The notes beneath the pieces were generated by a model. It worked only from the letters and a program-made list of their open reading frames with translations, ran no database searches and was not told the DNA's origin. The position numbers and the translations under genes are program-made. A stretch of DNA of 64,000 bases, taken from the NCBI RefSeq assembly GCF_001042985.1, contig NZ_JYKY01000001.1, positions 62,001 through 126,000 of the forward strand, written 5' to 3'. This DNA comes from Pseudomonas lundensis. GTDB taxonomy: Bacteria > Pseudomonadota > Gammaproteobacteria > Pseudomonadales > Pseudomonadaceae. Every line of letters begins with the position of its first letter. The first letter of the stretch is position 1. This document shows positions 1 to 15,224 of this stretch, in pieces.

Positions 1-761
<761 letters not shown>

Positions 762-762
<1 letters not shown>

Positions 763-2225
763 TGTCCTTGAGCCTGAACAAAATTTTTCCGCACGCCGGT
801 CACGATTTGTTGATCCGCGAGTTGACCCTTGATAGCCGTAACGTGCGTGCGGGCGACCTGTTCCTTGCCGTGCCGGGCGGCAAGCTCGATGGTCGCGAAC
901 ACATCGCTGATGCCTTGAGCCGAGGCGCGGCCGCTGTTGCTTATGAAGTGGATGGCGCTTCCGTACTGCCCATCACCTCCGTGCCTTTAATTCCGGTCAA
1001 AGGCCTTGCTGCGCAGTTGTCGGACATCGCCGGGCGCTTTTATGGCGAGCCGAGCCATCACCTCAATCTGGTGGGTGTCACTGGCACCAATGGTAAAACC
1101 AGCGTTACTCAACTGGTGGCGCAAGCGCTTGATTTGTTAGGCCAGCACTGCGGCATCGTCGGCACGTTAGGCACCGGCTTTTATGGCGCGCTGCAGAGCG
1201 GACGCCACACCACGCCCGATCCGATTGCCGTGCAGGCCATGCTGGCGGACCTGAAAAAAGCCGGTGCGAAAGCGGTGGCAATGGAAGTCTCCTCCCATGG
1301 TCTGGATCAGGGGCGGGTCAGTGCATTGGCATTTGATGTGGCAGTCCTCACTAACCTGTCGCGCGATCATCTGGACTACCACGGCACGATGCAGGCATAT
1401 GCGCAGGCCAAGGCCCGGCTGTTTGCATGGTCTACCCTGCGCTGCCGGGTACTGAATCTGGATGATGCGTTTGGTCGCGAGCTTGCCGCTGAACAGCACG
1501 ACTCCCGCCTGATCAGCTATAGCCTCGAAGACAGCAGTGCCTCTTTGTATTGTTTCGACGCAACGTTTGACGATGACGGCGTGCGTGCCACGGTGAGAAC
1601 GGCTCAAGGTGAGCACCTGCTGCGCAGTGCGTTGCTCGGTCGTTTTAACCTGAGCAACGTATTGGCCGCCATTGGTGCCTTGATGGGGCTGGATTACCCG
1701 CTGGATGAAATTTTAAACGTGCTGCCAAAGCTGGAAGGTCCGGTCGGTCGCATGCAGCGTTTGGGCGGCGGTTCCAAGCCGTTGGTCGTGGTTGATTACG
1801 CGCATACCCCTGACGCGCTGGAAAAAGTTCTGCTGGCCCTGCGTCCTCATGCCAAAGGCCAATTGCAGTGCCTGTTTGGCTGCGGCGGTGATCGCGATCG
1901 CGGTAAGCGCCCGCTGATGGCTGAGGTGGTGGAGCGTTTGGCTGACACCGTACTGGTCACCGACGACAACCCGCGCACTGAAGACCCTGCGCAGATTTTC
2001 GCTGATATCCGCACCGGTTTTGCCGACGACTCCAACGTCACCTTCGTTGCCGGGCGTGGCAAAGCCATTGCGCAGATCATTGCCCGCGCCAATGCAGATG
2101 ACGTAATCGTCCTGGCGGGTAAAGGGCACGAGGACTATCAGGAAATCAACGGCGAACGCCATGCTTTCTCCGATCTGGTCGAAGCCGAAAGTGCCTTGCT
2201 CGCCTGGGAGGCCGACCATGCTTAA
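762..2225 (+). CDS. murE: UDP-MurNAc-L-Ala-D-Glu:meso-diaminopimelate ligase MurE
   Basis: Cytoplasmic ATP-dependent ligase adding the third stem-peptide residue of the peptidoglycan precursor. 487 residues, normal for the family. The Mur-ligase P-loop TGTNGKTS starts near residue 107. The motif DNPR at 402-405 is the signature of enzymes that use meso-diaminopimelate rather than lysine, so a Gram-negative A1-gamma wall is expected. The ATG overlaps the ftsI stop by one base, and the 3' end overlaps murF by eight bases. No internal promoter is evident; it should be co-transcribed with the rest of the cluster. Confidence 0.97.
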
Positions 2226-3585
2226 GCCTTTGTTGTTGAGCGAAGTCAGCACAGCCCTCGCGGGGCATCTGCTTAACGCGGATGCAACCTTTAAGGGTGT
2301 CAGCATCGACAGCCGTGCGATTACCAAGGGGCAATTGTTCATTGCCCTGACAGGCCCGCGTTTTGACGGGCATGACTACTTGAACGAAGTGGCGGCCAAG
2401 GGCGCTGTTGCCGCGCTGGTCGAGCGGGAAGTGCCTGAGTCGGTCTTGCCCCAATTGATCGTCAAAGACACCCGCGTTGCGTTGGGCCAACTGGGTGCGC
2501 TGAATCGCGCTGGCTATGACAAGCCGGTGGCTGCGATTACAGGTTCCAGCGGCAAAACCACGGTCAAGGAAATGCTCGCATGCATCCTGCGCACGCGCGG
2601 GCCCGTATGGGCAACCAAAGGTAATTTGAATAACGACCTCGGTGTGCCATTGACCCTCATGGAGCTGGCGCCCGAGCATACAGCCGCCGTGATTGAGCTG
2701 GGCGCGTCGCGTCTGGGTGAAATCGCGTACACCGTCGGTCTCACGCGCCCGCACGTGGCGGTGCTGAACAACGCAGGCACTGCGCATGTCGGTGAATTTG
2801 GCGGCCCGGAAAAAATCGTCGAAGCCAAAGGTGAAATCATCGAAGGGCTGGCGGCTGATGGCGTTGCTGTGCTCAATCTGGATGACAAGGCATTTGGTAT
2901 CTGGAAGGCCCGGGCCGGTGAGCGCAAGGTCCTGACGTTCGCTCTGAGCAATGTTCAAGCGGATTTTCATGCCAGCCAATTGACCCGTGATGCCCGGGGT
3001 TGCCCGGGGTTCATGTTGCACAGCCCGGCGGGCGTGGAACACGTTCAGCTCAACCTGTTGGGCAGTCATAACGTGGCCAATGCCCTGGCCGCAGCGGCGG
3101 CGGCTCATGCGCTGGGCGTCTCGCTGTTTGGCATCGTTTCTGGCTTGAACGCGGTGCAACCGGTCAAGGGGCGGGCTGTGGCTCAACTGACCCCGTCCGG
3201 GCTACGAATTATTGATGACACTTACAACGCAAACCCCACCTCAATGTGCGCTGCCGTTGATATACTCGCCGCCTTTTCCGGCCGCACCGTCCTGGTGCTC
3301 GGAGATATTGGCGAGCTGGGTGAGTGGGCGGAGCAAGGACATCGTGAAGTAGGCGCTTATGCCGCCGACAAGGTTTCAGCGCTCTATGCGGTGGGGCCGA
3401 TGATGGCTCATGCCGTCGCTGCATTTGGACACCAGGCTCGTCACTTCGCCAATCAGGCTGACCTGATCAAGGCGCTTCGCGCTGAGCACGAAACAAACAC
3501 CACTATTTTGATCAAGGGCTCGCGTAGCGCTGCGATGGAAAACGTCGTTGCGGCGCTGTGCGGTTCCAGCGGGGAGAAACATTAA
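2218..3585 (+). CDS. murF: UDP-MurNAc-tripeptide:D-Ala-D-Ala ligase MurF
   Basis: Adds D-Ala-D-Ala to the UDP-MurNAc-tripeptide, completing the pentapeptide precursor in the cytoplasm. 455 residues. The start chosen is the ATG at 2218 ([10 protein letters not shown]), which lies inside the murE 3' end and matches the usual N-terminus of the family; the reading frame is open further upstream but that would bury the start deep in murE. The P-loop (TGSSGKTT) lies near residues 108-115. Its TAA stop shares a base with the mraY ATG, another sign of coupled translation. Confidence 0.96.
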   Translation: MLKPLLLSEVSTALAGHLLNADATFKGVSIDSRAITKGQLFIALTGPRFDGHDYLNEVAAKGAVAALVEREVPESVLPQLIVKDTRVALGQLGALNRAGYDKPVAAITGSSGKTTVKEMLACILRTRGPVWATKGNLNNDLGVPLTLMELAPEHTAAVIELGASRLGEIAYTVGLTRPHVAVLNNAGTAHVGEFGGPEKIVEAKGEIIEGLAADGVAVLNLDDKAFGIWKARAGERKVLTFALSNVQADFHASQLTRDARGCPGFMLHSPAGVEHVQLNLLGSHNVANALAAAAAAHALGVSLFGIVSGLNAVQPVKGRAVAQLTPSGLRIIDDTYNANPTSMCAAVDILAAFSGRTVLVLGDIGELGEWAEQGHREVGAYAADKVSALYAVGPMMAHAVAAFGHQARHFANQADLIKALRAEHETNTTILIKGSRSAAMENVVAALCGSSGEKH

Positions 3586-4667
3586 TGCTGCTGCTGCTAG
3601 CGGAGTATCTGCAACAGTTCTACAAGGGCTTCGCGGTCTTCCAGTACTTGTCCCTGCGGGGAATTCTCGGGGTACTGACCGCGCTGTCTTTGTCACTGTG
3701 CCTCGGGCCGTGGATGATCCGCACCCTGCAAAACCGTCAAATCGGCCAATCTGTGCGTAACGACGGTCCGCAATCGCACTTGTCAAAATCCGGCACCCCC
3801 ACCATGGGCGGCGCATTGATTCTGTCCGCCATCACCATCAGCACCCTGCTGTGGGCAGACCTGAGCAACCGTTATGTGTGGGTGGTGATGCTGGTCACCC
3901 TGCTGTTCGGTGCCATCGGCTGGGTCGATGACTACCGCAAAGTGATCGAGAAAAACTCCCGCGGCCTTCCGAGCCGCTGGAAGTATTTCTGGCAATCGGT
4001 GTTCGGCCTGGGCGCCGCGATCTTCCTGTACATGACAGCACCGAGCGCGGTCGAAACCACCCTGATCCTGCCGATCCTCAAAGATGCCAGCATTCCGTTG
4101 GGCATTGGCTTCGTGGTGCTGACCTACTTCGTGATTGTGGGCTCAAGCAACGCAGTCAACCTGACTGACGGCCTCGATGGCCTGGCAATCATGCCGACGG
4201 TGATGGTGGGTGGGGCGCTGGGCATCTTCTGCTACCTGTCGGGCAACGTGAAGTTTGCCGACTACCTGCTGATCCCTTACGTGCCGGGTGCCGGCGAATT
4301 GATCGTCTTCTGCGGTGCGTTGATCGGCGCCGGTCTTGGGTTTCTGTGGTTCAACACATACCCGGCCCAAGTCTTCATGGGCGACGTCGGCGCGCTGGCG
4401 CTGGGCGCCGCGTTGGGCACCATCGCGGTCATCGTGCGTCAGGAAATCGTGCTGTTCATCATGGGGGGCGTGTTCGTGATGGAAACACTTTCCGTGGTGA
4501 TCCAGGTCGCGTCTTTCAAGCTGACCGGCAAGCGTGTGTTCCGTATGGCGCCCATTCATCACCACTTTGAACTCAAGGGCTGGCCCGAGCCGCGTGTGAT
4601 CGTCCGTTTCTGGATCATCACCGTGATTCTTGTGTTGATCGGCCTTGCCACATTGAAGCTGAGGTAG
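3585..4667 (+). CDS. mraY: Phospho-MurNAc-pentapeptide transferase MraY
   Basis: Integral membrane enzyme that transfers phospho-MurNAc-pentapeptide to undecaprenyl phosphate, giving lipid I. 360 residues, the same length as the E. coli protein when the ATG at 3585 is used. About ten hydrophobic helices are apparent. The paired aspartates of the active site are seen in VDDYRK (about 115-116), followed by [10 protein letters not shown] and [10 protein letters not shown], and by the histidine-rich PIHHHFE motif near the C-terminus. It starts on the last base of the murF stop and is followed after five bases by murD. Confidence 0.97.
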   Translation: MLLLLAEYLQQFYKGFAVFQYLSLRGILGVLTALSLSLCLGPWMIRTLQNRQIGQSVRNDGPQSHLSKSGTPTMGGALILSAITISTLLWADLSNRYVWVVMLVTLLFGAIGWVDDYRKVIEKNSRGLPSRWKYFWQSVFGLGAAIFLYMTAPSAVETTLILPILKDASIPLGIGFVVLTYFVIVGSSNAVNLTDGLDGLAIMPTVMVGGALGIFCYLSGNVKFADYLLIPYVPGAGELIVFCGALIGAGLGFLWFNTYPAQVFMGDVGALALGAALGTIAVIVRQEIVLFIMGGVFVMETLSVVIQVASFKLTGKRVFRMAPIHHHFELKGWPEPRVIVRFWIITVILVLIGLATLKLR

Positions 4668-4672
4668 AACCT

Positions 4673-6019
4673 GTGTCTCTGATCGCTTCTGACCACTTCC
4701 GCATCGTTGTCGGCCTCGGCAAGAGCGGCATGTCCCTGGTGCGCTTCCTGGCGCGTCAGGGCGTGTCGTTTGCCGTCGCCGACACGCGGGAAAACCCACC
4801 GGAGCTGGCCACGCTGCGCCGTGACTACCCGCAAGTGGAAGTGCGTTGTGGCGAGCTGGATGTCGAGTTTCTGTGCCGTGCCGACGAGCTGTATGTAAGC
4901 CCGGGCCTGGCGCTGGCTACCCCGGCTTTGCAAGCAGCGGCTGCCCGCGGCGTGAAGCTGTCGGGTGACATTGACCTGTTCGCGCGTAACGCGAAAGCGC
5001 CCATCGTTGCAATCAGCGGTTCCAACGCCAAGAGCACCGTAACGACACTGGTTGGCGAGATGGCAGTGGCGGCAGGCAAGCGTGTGGCGGTCGGGGGCAA
5101 CCTCGGCATGCCCGCACTCGACCTGCTCAGCGACGACGTTGAGTTGTACGTGATGGAACTGTCGAGCTTCCAGCTTGAAACCACCCATCAGTTGGGCGCT
5201 GAAGTGGCCACCGTGCTCAACGTCAGCGAAGACCACATGGACCGTTACAGTGGCTTGCCCGCGTATCACTTGGCCAAGCACCGGATCTTCCGGGGGGCCC
5301 GCCAAGTGGTGGTCAATCGTCAGGACGCGCTGACCCGCCCACTGATGAGTGACGGCCTGCCGTGCTGGACATTCGGTCTTGGCGCACCGGATTTCAAAGC
5401 GTTCGGCTTGCGTGAAGAAAACGGCGAAAAATACCTCGCCTTTGAATTTCAAAACCTCATGCCCGTGCGTGAGCTGAAAGTGCGCGGTGCCCACAATCAG
5501 GCCAACGCCCTGGCTGCTCTGGCGCTGGGCCATGCGGTGGGGTTGCCGTTCGACGCGATGCTGTCGAGCTTGCGCACTTTCACCGGCCTTGAGCATCGCT
5601 GCCAGTGGGTTCGCGAGCTGGACGGCGTGAGTTACTACAACGATTCCAAAGCGACCAACGTAGGCGCGGCATTGGCCGCCATCGACGGTCTGGGCATGGA
5701 CATGGACGGCAAGCTCGTCCTGATCGCCGGGGGGGACGGCAAAGGCGCCGATTTTAGCGGTCTGCGTGATTCCGTGACGCGTCACTGCCGTGCCGTGGTA
5801 CTGATCGGCCGGGATGCCGACCTGATTGCCGACGCACTGGGCGATGCTGTGCCTCAAGTACGCGCCGCTTCGCTGGATGAGGCCATTGCCCAATGCCGCG
5901 CGCTGGCCCAGCCCGGTGATGCTGTCTTGCTATCGCCCGCCTGCGCCAGTTTCGACATGTTCAAAAACTACGAAGAGCGCGGCCAGTTGTTCGCCCGTGC
6001 AGTGGGGGCCCTGGCATGA
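4673..6019 (+). CDS. murD: UDP-MurNAc-L-Ala:D-Glu ligase MurD
   Basis: ATP-dependent ligase adding D-glutamate to UDP-MurNAc-L-Ala in the cytoplasm. 448 residues. The start is GTG (MSLIASDHFR), supported by the family N-terminus and by the short distance from mraY. An N-terminal nucleotide-binding motif (VVGLGKSGMS) is followed by the P-loop GSNAKST near residues 115-121, the central HHMDRY-type segment (EDHMDRYSG) and the C-terminal domain. The stop TGA overlaps the ftsW ATG as ATGA. Confidence 0.96.
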   Translation: MSLIASDHFRIVVGLGKSGMSLVRFLARQGVSFAVADTRENPPELATLRRDYPQVEVRCGELDVEFLCRADELYVSPGLALATPALQAAAARGVKLSGDIDLFARNAKAPIVAISGSNAKSTVTTLVGEMAVAAGKRVAVGGNLGMPALDLLSDDVELYVMELSSFQLETTHQLGAEVATVLNVSEDHMDRYSGLPAYHLAKHRIFRGARQVVVNRQDALTRPLMSDGLPCWTFGLGAPDFKAFGLREENGEKYLAFEFQNLMPVRELKVRGAHNQANALAALALGHAVGLPFDAMLSSLRTFTGLEHRCQWVRELDGVSYYNDSKATNVGAALAAIDGLGMDMDGKLVLIAGGDGKGADFSGLRDSVTRHCRAVVLIGRDADLIADALGDAVPQVRAASLDEAIAQCRALAQPGDAVLLSPACASFDMFKNYEERGQLFARAVGALA

Positions 6020-7230
6020 TCTTCGGCGTCCTCAAACCCTATCCTTCACCGCTGATCACGGGCCGTGGCATTGACCTCGACTTCCCGCTGCTCGCCGGTT
6101 GCCTGGCCTTGCTGGGCCTGGGTCTGGTGATGATCACCTCGGCATCGTCCGAAGTGGCCGCGTTGCAATCGGGCAACACGCTCTACCACATGATTCGCCA
6201 CCTGTTTTACATTGTGATTGGTCTGGGCGCCTGCATCCTGACGATGATGGTCCCGATTGCGACTTGGCAGCGGTGGGGCTGGATGTTGTTGGTCGGAGCA
6301 TTTGGCCTGTTGGTCATGGTGCTGTTGCCCGGCATTGGGCGTGAGGTCAACGGCTCGATGCGCTGGATCGGGTTCAGTTTTTTCAACGTTCAGCCGTCTG
6401 AAATTGCCAAGGTCTTCGTGGTGATTTACCTGGCCGGTTACCTGGTGCGCCGCCAGAAAGAAGTCCGCGAAAGCTGGATGGGCTTTTTCAAACCGTTCAT
6501 CGTGTTGCTGCCCATGGCGGGCCTGTTGCTGATGGAGCCCGACTTCGGCGCCACTGTCGTGATGATGGGGGCGGCGGCTGCCATGTTGTTTCTGGGCGGG
6601 GTTGGGCTTTTCCGCTTTGCCCTGATGGTGGCACTCGCGGTAGGTGCGGTGTTTGTGCTGGTTCAGGCGCAACCCTACCGGATGGCACGTTTGATCACCT
6701 TTACCGACCCCTGGTCTGACCAGTTCGGTTCGGGCTATCAGTTAACTCAGGCGCTGATCGCGTTTGGTCGTGGGGAGTGGTTCGGCGTCGGTCTGGGCAA
6801 CAGCGTTCAGAAACAGTTCTACCTGCCCGAAGCCCATACCGACTTCGTGTTCTCCGTGCTGGCCGAAGAGCTGGGCGTGGTGGGTTCGCTCCTCACCGTG
6901 GCCCTGTTCGTGTTTGTCTGTGTGCGCGGGATGTACATCGGAATGTGGGCCGAGCGCGCCAAGCAATATTTCGCGGCCTACATGGCGTACGGCTTGTCCT
7001 TCCTGTGGATCGGTCAATTCCTGATCAACATCGGGGTGAACGTGGGCTTGCTGCCTACCAAAGGGCTGACTCTACCGTTCCTCAGTTATGGCGGCAGTTC
7101 GTTGGTGATTTGCTGCGTGTGCATGGGGTTGTTGCTGCGCATTGAGTGGGAGAGTCGTACCCACTTGGGCAGTGAAGACACCGAGTTTAAAGAAAGCGAT
7201 TTCGCAGAGGAGCCGAACCATGGGCGCTAA
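6016..7230 (+). CDS. ftsW: Septal peptidoglycan glycosyltransferase FtsW (SEDS family)
   Basis: Polytopic inner-membrane protein of the SEDS family that polymerises glycan strands at the septum together with FtsI. 404 residues with about ten membrane segments. Family signatures seen include NVQPSEIAK, the loop around YQLTQALIAFGRGEWFGVGL and the C-terminal PFLSYGGSSL. The C-terminal tail (about 380-404) is acidic and cytoplasmic. The gene overlaps murD by four bases and murG by eleven, so it belongs to the same transcription and translation unit. Confidence 0.96.
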   Translation: MIFGVLKPYPSPLITGRGIDLDFPLLAGCLALLGLGLVMITSASSEVAALQSGNTLYHMIRHLFYIVIGLGACILTMMVPIATWQRWGWMLLVGAFGLLVMVLLPGIGREVNGSMRWIGFSFFNVQPSEIAKVFVVIYLAGYLVRRQKEVRESWMGFFKPFIVLLPMAGLLLMEPDFGATVVMMGAAAAMLFLGGVGLFRFALMVALAVGAVFVLVQAQPYRMARLITFTDPWSDQFGSGYQLTQALIAFGRGEWFGVGLGNSVQKQFYLPEAHTDFVFSVLAEELGVVGSLLTVALFVFVCVRGMYIGMWAERAKQYFAAYMAYGLSFLWIGQFLINIGVNVGLLPTKGLTLPFLSYGGSSLVICCVCMGLLLRIEWESRTHLGSEDTEFKESDFAEEPNHGR

Positions 7231-8282
7231 TGTGCTGATCATGGCAGGCGGCACCGGCGGACACGTGTTCCCGGCTTTGGCCTGTGCGCGCGAATTTGAA
7301 GCCCGTGGTTACACCGTGCACTGGCTTGGTACACCGCGCGGTATCGAAAACGAACTGGTTGAACCCGCCGGTTTCACCTTGCACCGGATCAACGTCACCG
7401 GCCTGCGGGGCAAGAGCAAACTGTCGTTGCTCAAGGCGCCCTTCGTATTGCTCAAGGCGTTGATGCAGGCGCGCGCAATCATTCGTCAGCTCAAGCCCGT
7501 GTGCGTGCTGGGTTTTGGCGGGTACGTGACTGGCCCCGGCGGTTTAGCCGCCAAAACCTGTGGCGTTCCGGTGATCATCCATGAGCAAAACGCCGTGGCC
7601 GGCACCGCTAACCGCCTGCTATTGCCGATGACGCAGCGCGTGCTCGAAGCCTTCCCGGAGACCTTTGAGCCCTCAGACAAACGCCGCACCACCGGCAACC
7701 CGGTGCGCGCCGAACTGTTTTCTCTGGCGCCACGCACGCCTTTGCACGGTCGCAAGGCACGTTTGCTGGTGTTGGGCGGTAGCCTTGGGGCCGAGCCGCT
7801 GAACAAGTTGCTGCCTGAAGCGCTGGCCCAAGTGCCGGCCGAGGTGCGTCCTGAAGTGTTTCATCAGGCCGGCAAGCAACACGACCAGATTACCGCCGAG
7901 CGCTACACCGCGGTTGGCGTTGAGGCTCAAGTACAGCCTTTCATTAAAGACATGGCCCACGCTTATGGCTGGGCCGACCTGGTGGTTTGTCGCGCAGGCG
8001 CGCTGACCGTCAGTGAACTGGCTGCGGCCGGTCTGCCTTCGCTGTTGGTGCCTTTGCCCCACGCGATTGACGACCATCAGAGCCGTAATGCCGACTTTTT
8101 GGCCCGGGAAGGCGCGGCTTTCCTGATGCCACAAGCGACGACTGGCGCAGCCGATCTGGCTGCACGCCTGACAGAGGTTTTGATGCAACCGGAACGACTG
8201 AACAGCATGGCGACCAATGCTCGCCGCTTGGCCAAACCTGATGCGACCCGCAACGTTGTCGATATCTGCCTGGAGGTGGCCA

Positions 8283-8290
<8 letters not shown>
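7220..8290 (+). CDS. murG: UDP-GlcNAc:lipid I N-acetylglucosaminyltransferase MurG
   Basis: Peripheral membrane GT-B glycosyltransferase that converts lipid I to lipid II. 356 residues using the ATG at 7220, which gives the family N-terminus with the glycine-rich motif [10 protein letters not shown] near residue 9. A second glycine loop ([11 protein letters not shown]) and the UDP-GlcNAc binding region ([21 protein letters not shown]) are visible. The frame is open upstream but the longer version would lie wholly inside ftsW. The 3' end overlaps murC by eight bases. Confidence 0.96.
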
Positions 8291-10696
<2,406 letters not shown>

Positions 10697-10700
10697 GTCC

Positions 10701-11567
10701 ATGCAAGGCGCCCAGCATCGCCAGCCGCCCCTCGCTCCCGGCCGCAAGCCGGTGCCGCGTGGCGCGAGCCGAATGGTGGCGAAAGAGCCGATGTCGGCGC
10801 GCCTGCCAAAAGCCAATTTCGGCTTTTTGAAAGCGCTGTTCTGGCCGGTGTTGCTGGTGGCGTTGGGTTTCGGCACTTACGAGGGTGCGCAACGGCTCAT
10901 GCCTTACGCAGACCGGCCGATTACTAATGTCAACGTGCAGGGCGACCTGACCTACATCAGCCAGCAAGCCGTGCAACAGCGCATCGCACCTTACATTGCC
11001 GCGAGCTTTTTCACGGTCGACCTGGAAGCCATGCGCACCGAACTGGAACAGATGCCATGGATTGCTCACGCCGAAGTACGGCGGGTCTGGCCGGATCAAG
11101 TGGTGATCCGTCTTGAAGAACAATTGCCGGTTGCACGGTGGGGCGATGAAGCACTGCTGAACAACCAGGGGCAAGCCTTCACCCCGCGTGAACTGGCCAA
11201 TTACGAACATTTGCCGCAGCTGTTCGGCCCTCAACGGGCTCAGCAGCAAGTGATGCAGCAGTATCAGGTATTGAGCCAGATGCTGCGTCCGATGGGCTTC
11301 TCCATAGCCCGGCTGGAACTGCGTGAACGCGGTAGCTGGTTCCTGACCACAGGGGCGGGCAGTGCAGGGCCAGGTATCGAGCTGCTGTTGGGACGCGATC
11401 ACCTGGTAGAGAAAATGCGTCGCTTCATAGCCATCTATGAAAAAACGCTGAAAGAACAGATTACGAACATAGCGCGCATTGATTTGCGTTATGCCAACGG
11501 ATTGGCCGTCGGCTGGCGGGAACCTGTGGCACCCACGATAGCCCAACCCGCTGTCGCGAAGAATTAA
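10701..11567 (+). CDS. ftsQ: Cell division protein FtsQ
   Basis: Bitopic inner-membrane protein that links early and late divisome components (FtsB/FtsL complex). 288 residues: a basic cytoplasmic N-terminus, one hydrophobic helix (about 41-60), a periplasmic POTRA domain beginning [15 protein letters not shown], and the beta domain. The C-terminus ([13 protein letters not shown], here [10 protein letters not shown]) matches the family. It starts four bases after the ddl stop and is followed by ftsA after 15 bases with a GAGGCAGG ribosome-binding site. Confidence 0.94.
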   Translation: MQGAQHRQPPLAPGRKPVPRGASRMVAKEPMSARLPKANFGFLKALFWPVLLVALGFGTYEGAQRLMPYADRPITNVNVQGDLTYISQQAVQQRIAPYIAASFFTVDLEAMRTELEQMPWIAHAEVRRVWPDQVVIRLEEQLPVARWGDEALLNNQGQAFTPRELANYEHLPQLFGPQRAQQQVMQQYQVLSQMLRPMGFSIARLELRERGSWFLTTGAGSAGPGIELLLGRDHLVEKMRRFIAIYEKTLKEQITNIARIDLRYANGLAVGWREPVAPTIAQPAVAKN

Positions 11568-11582
11568 GAAGAGGCAGGACCC

Positions 11583-12842
11583 ATGGCAAATGTGCAAAGC
11601 GGCAAAATGATCGTCGGCCTGGATATCGGCACCTCCAAGGTGGTTGCGCTGGTAGGCGAAGTCGCGGCCGACGGCCAACTCGAAATCGTTGGTATCGGCA
11701 CCCATCCATCCCGTGGCCTGAAGAAGGGCGTGGTGGTGAACATCGAATCCACTGTGCAATCGATCCAGCGCGCAGTGGAAGAAGCGCAGTTGATGGCCGG
11801 TTGCCGTATTCACTCGGCGTTTGTCGGCGTGGCAGGCAATCACATTCGCAGCCTGAACTCCCACGGCATCGTGGCGATCCGCGACCGTGAAGTCAGTTCG
11901 GCCGACCTTGAGCGCGTGCTCGATGCTGCCCAGGCAGTGGCCATTCCGGCAGACCAGCGGGTGCTGCACACCTTGCCGCAGGACTACGTAATCGATAACC
12001 AGGAAGGCGTGCGTGAGCCACTGGGCATGTCGGGCGTACGTCTGGAAGCCAAGGTGCACGTGGTGACATGTGCCGTGAATGCTGCGCAAAACATTGAGAA
12101 GTGCGTGCGCCGCTGTGGCCTTGAGGTGGATGACATCATCCTTGAGCAACTGGCGTCGGCCTACTCGGTACTCACCGATGATGAAAAAGAGCTGGGCGTT
12201 TGCCTGGTCGACATCGGCGGCGGCACCACTGACATCGCGATTTTCACCGAAGGTGCGATCCGTCATACCGCGGTGATCCCGATTGCCGGCGATCAAGTGA
12301 CCAACGATATCGCAATGGCGTTGCGCACCCCGACCCAGTACGCCGAAGAAATCAAGATTCGCTACGCCTGCGCGCTGGCCAAGCTGGCAGGCGCCGGTGA
12401 AACCATCAAAGTGCCAAGCGTGGGTGATCGTCCACCGCGCGAGCTGTCGCGCCAGGCCCTGGCCGAAGTGGTCGAGCCTCGTTACGAAGAGCTGTTCAGC
12501 CTGATCCAGGCCGAGCTGCGCCGCAGCGGTTACGAAGATTTGATCCCTGCGGGCATCGTCCTGACAGGAGGCACCTCGAAGATGGAAGGCGCGGTCGAAC
12601 TGGCCGAAGAAATCTTCCACATGCCTGTGCGTCTTGGTGTGCCACACAGTTTTAAAGGGTTGGCCGATGTTGTGCGTAACCCGATTTACTCCACGGCTGT
12701 GGGCTTGCTGCAATACGGGCTGCAAAAACAGTCCGATGGCATTTCTCTGTCGGGATTAGGCAACCGCGACAGTTACAGCAGTGAAGAACAGAAAGCCCCT
12801 GTCCTTGAGCGCCTTAAGCGCTGGGTACAGGGCAATTTCTAA
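11583..12842 (+). CDS. ftsA: Cell division protein FtsA
   Basis: Actin-like ATPase that tethers FtsZ to the membrane. 419 residues. Actin-fold phosphate loops are seen as VGLDIGTSKVVALVGE (about 11-26) and LVDIGGGTTDIAIF (about 209-222), and the adenosine motif as LTGGTSKMEG. The C-terminal amphipathic helix (VLERLKRWVQGNF) is the membrane-targeting sequence. It lies between ftsQ and ftsZ as in most proteobacteria. Confidence 0.97.
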   Translation: MANVQSGKMIVGLDIGTSKVVALVGEVAADGQLEIVGIGTHPSRGLKKGVVVNIESTVQSIQRAVEEAQLMAGCRIHSAFVGVAGNHIRSLNSHGIVAIRDREVSSADLERVLDAAQAVAIPADQRVLHTLPQDYVIDNQEGVREPLGMSGVRLEAKVHVVTCAVNAAQNIEKCVRRCGLEVDDIILEQLASAYSVLTDDEKELGVCLVDIGGGTTDIAIFTEGAIRHTAVIPIAGDQVTNDIAMALRTPTQYAEEIKIRYACALAKLAGAGETIKVPSVGDRPPRELSRQALAEVVEPRYEELFSLIQAELRRSGYEDLIPAGIVLTGGTSKMEGAVELAEEIFHMPVRLGVPHSFKGLADVVRNPIYSTAVGLLQYGLQKQSDGISLSGLGNRDSYSSEEQKAPVLERLKRWVQGNF

Positions 12843-12907
12843 GCAACAAACGATTTACCAGCAGTAGAAGTAGGCGAAAAAAACTAGAGAAGGTAAGGAG
12901 AGGGAAA

Positions 12908-14125
12908 ATGTTCGAACTCGTAGACAACATCCCGCAAAGCCCGGTAATCAAGGTTATCGGTGTTGGTGGTGGCGGTGGCAATGCTGTTAACCACATGGTT
13001 AAGAGCAACATCGAAGGCGTGGAATTCATCTGCGCCAACACGGACGCCCAAGCGCTGAAGAGCATTGGTGCCCGTACCATCCTGCAATTGGGCACTGGCG
13101 TGACCAAGGGCCTGGGTGCCGGCGCGAACCCCGAGGTTGGCCGTCAGGCTGCTCTTGAGGACCGCGAGCGCATCGCTGAAGTGCTGCAGGGCACCAACAT
13201 GGTGTTCATCACCACGGGCATGGGCGGCGGAACCGGTACCGGTGCTGCACCGATCATTGCCGAAGTGGCCAAGGAAATGGGGATCCTCACCGTTGCGGTA
13301 GTGACCCGTCCGTTCCCGTTCGAAGGTCGCAAGCGCATGCAGATCGCTGACGAAGGTATTCGTCTGCTGTCTGAAAGCGTCGATTCGTTGATCACGATTC
13401 CGAACGAAAAACTGCTCACCATTCTCGGTAAAGACGCCAGCCTGCTGTCGGCTTTCGCCAAGGCCGATGATGTACTGGCCGGTGCCGTTCGCGGTATCTC
13501 CGACATCATCAAGCGTCCGGGCATGATCAACGTCGACTTTGCCGACGTGCGCACCGTGATGAGCGAAATGGGCATGGCGATGATGGGCACTGGCTGCGCC
13601 AGCGGTCCTAACCGTGCGCGTGAAGCCACTGAAGCGGCGATCCGCAACCCGTTGCTCGAAGACGTGAACCTGGAAGGCGCGCGCGGCATCCTGGTGAACA
13701 TCACTGCCGGTCCTGACCTGTCGTTGGGTGAATACTCCGACGTGGGCAGCATCATCGAAGCTTTCGCTTCCGAACACGCGATGGTCAAGGTCGGCACCGT
13801 AATCGATCCGGACATGCGCGACGAACTGCACGTGACCGTGGTTGCAACCGGTCTGGGCGCGAAAATCGAGAAGCCGGTCAAGGTGATCGACAACACGGTA
13901 CAGGCGTCGTACGCCGCTTCTTCGGCTCAGGCCGCAGCCGCGCGTCAGGACGTTCGTCAGGAAACCCGTCAGGAGCTGCCATCGGTTAACTACCGTGACC
14001 TCGACCGTCCGACCGTGATGCGTAATCAGGCCCAGCAAGGCGCGACAACCGCTGCCAAGCTCAATCCTCAAGACGATCTGGATTACCTGGACATCCCGGC
14101 TTTCCTGCGTCGACAGGCTGATTAA
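12908..14125 (+). CDS. ftsZ: Cell division GTPase FtsZ
   Basis: Tubulin-like GTPase that forms the Z ring. 405 residues. The tubulin signature GGGTGTG lies near 106-112, and the T7-loop residues follow in NVDFADVRTVMSE. A variable linker rich in Gln, Arg and Ala (about 325-385) precedes the conserved C-terminal peptide DYLDIPAFLRRQAD that binds FtsA and ZipA. A strong ribosome-binding site (AAGGAGAGGG) sits just before the ATG; the 65-base gap after ftsA is the first sizeable gap in the cluster and could carry a promoter. Confidence 0.98.
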   Translation: MFELVDNIPQSPVIKVIGVGGGGGNAVNHMVKSNIEGVEFICANTDAQALKSIGARTILQLGTGVTKGLGAGANPEVGRQAALEDRERIAEVLQGTNMVFITTGMGGGTGTGAAPIIAEVAKEMGILTVAVVTRPFPFEGRKRMQIADEGIRLLSESVDSLITIPNEKLLTILGKDASLLSAFAKADDVLAGAVRGISDIIKRPGMINVDFADVRTVMSEMGMAMMGTGCASGPNRAREATEAAIRNPLLEDVNLEGARGILVNITAGPDLSLGEYSDVGSIIEAFASEHAMVKVGTVIDPDMRDELHVTVVATGLGAKIEKPVKVIDNTVQASYAASSAQAAAARQDVRQETRQELPSVNYRDLDRPTVMRNQAQQGATTAAKLNPQDDLDYLDIPAFLRRQAD

Positions 14126-14201
14126 TGAAATCAATCAGGGGGATTAAGGTGATTGGTGTTCAGCAAAGGCTCGGTCTGCTATTATCGCCAGCCTTTGTTG
14201 A

Positions 14202-15149
<948 letters not shown>

Positions 15150-15174
15150 GTAAAACTTCTTTCTCTAGTTTTTG

Positions 15175-15201
15175 AAGGCCGCCCTCGGGTGGCCTTTTTT
15201 T
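15175..15201 (+). terminator. Rho-independent terminator after lpxC
   Basis: Stem AAGGCC-G-CCC with the loop TC, closing as GGG-T-GGCCTT, followed by seven T. It lies 26 bases past the lpxC stop and ends the dcw transcription unit. Confidence 0.9.
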
Positions 15202-15224
15202 ATGGCCCCAAAGGGTGCGAGGGG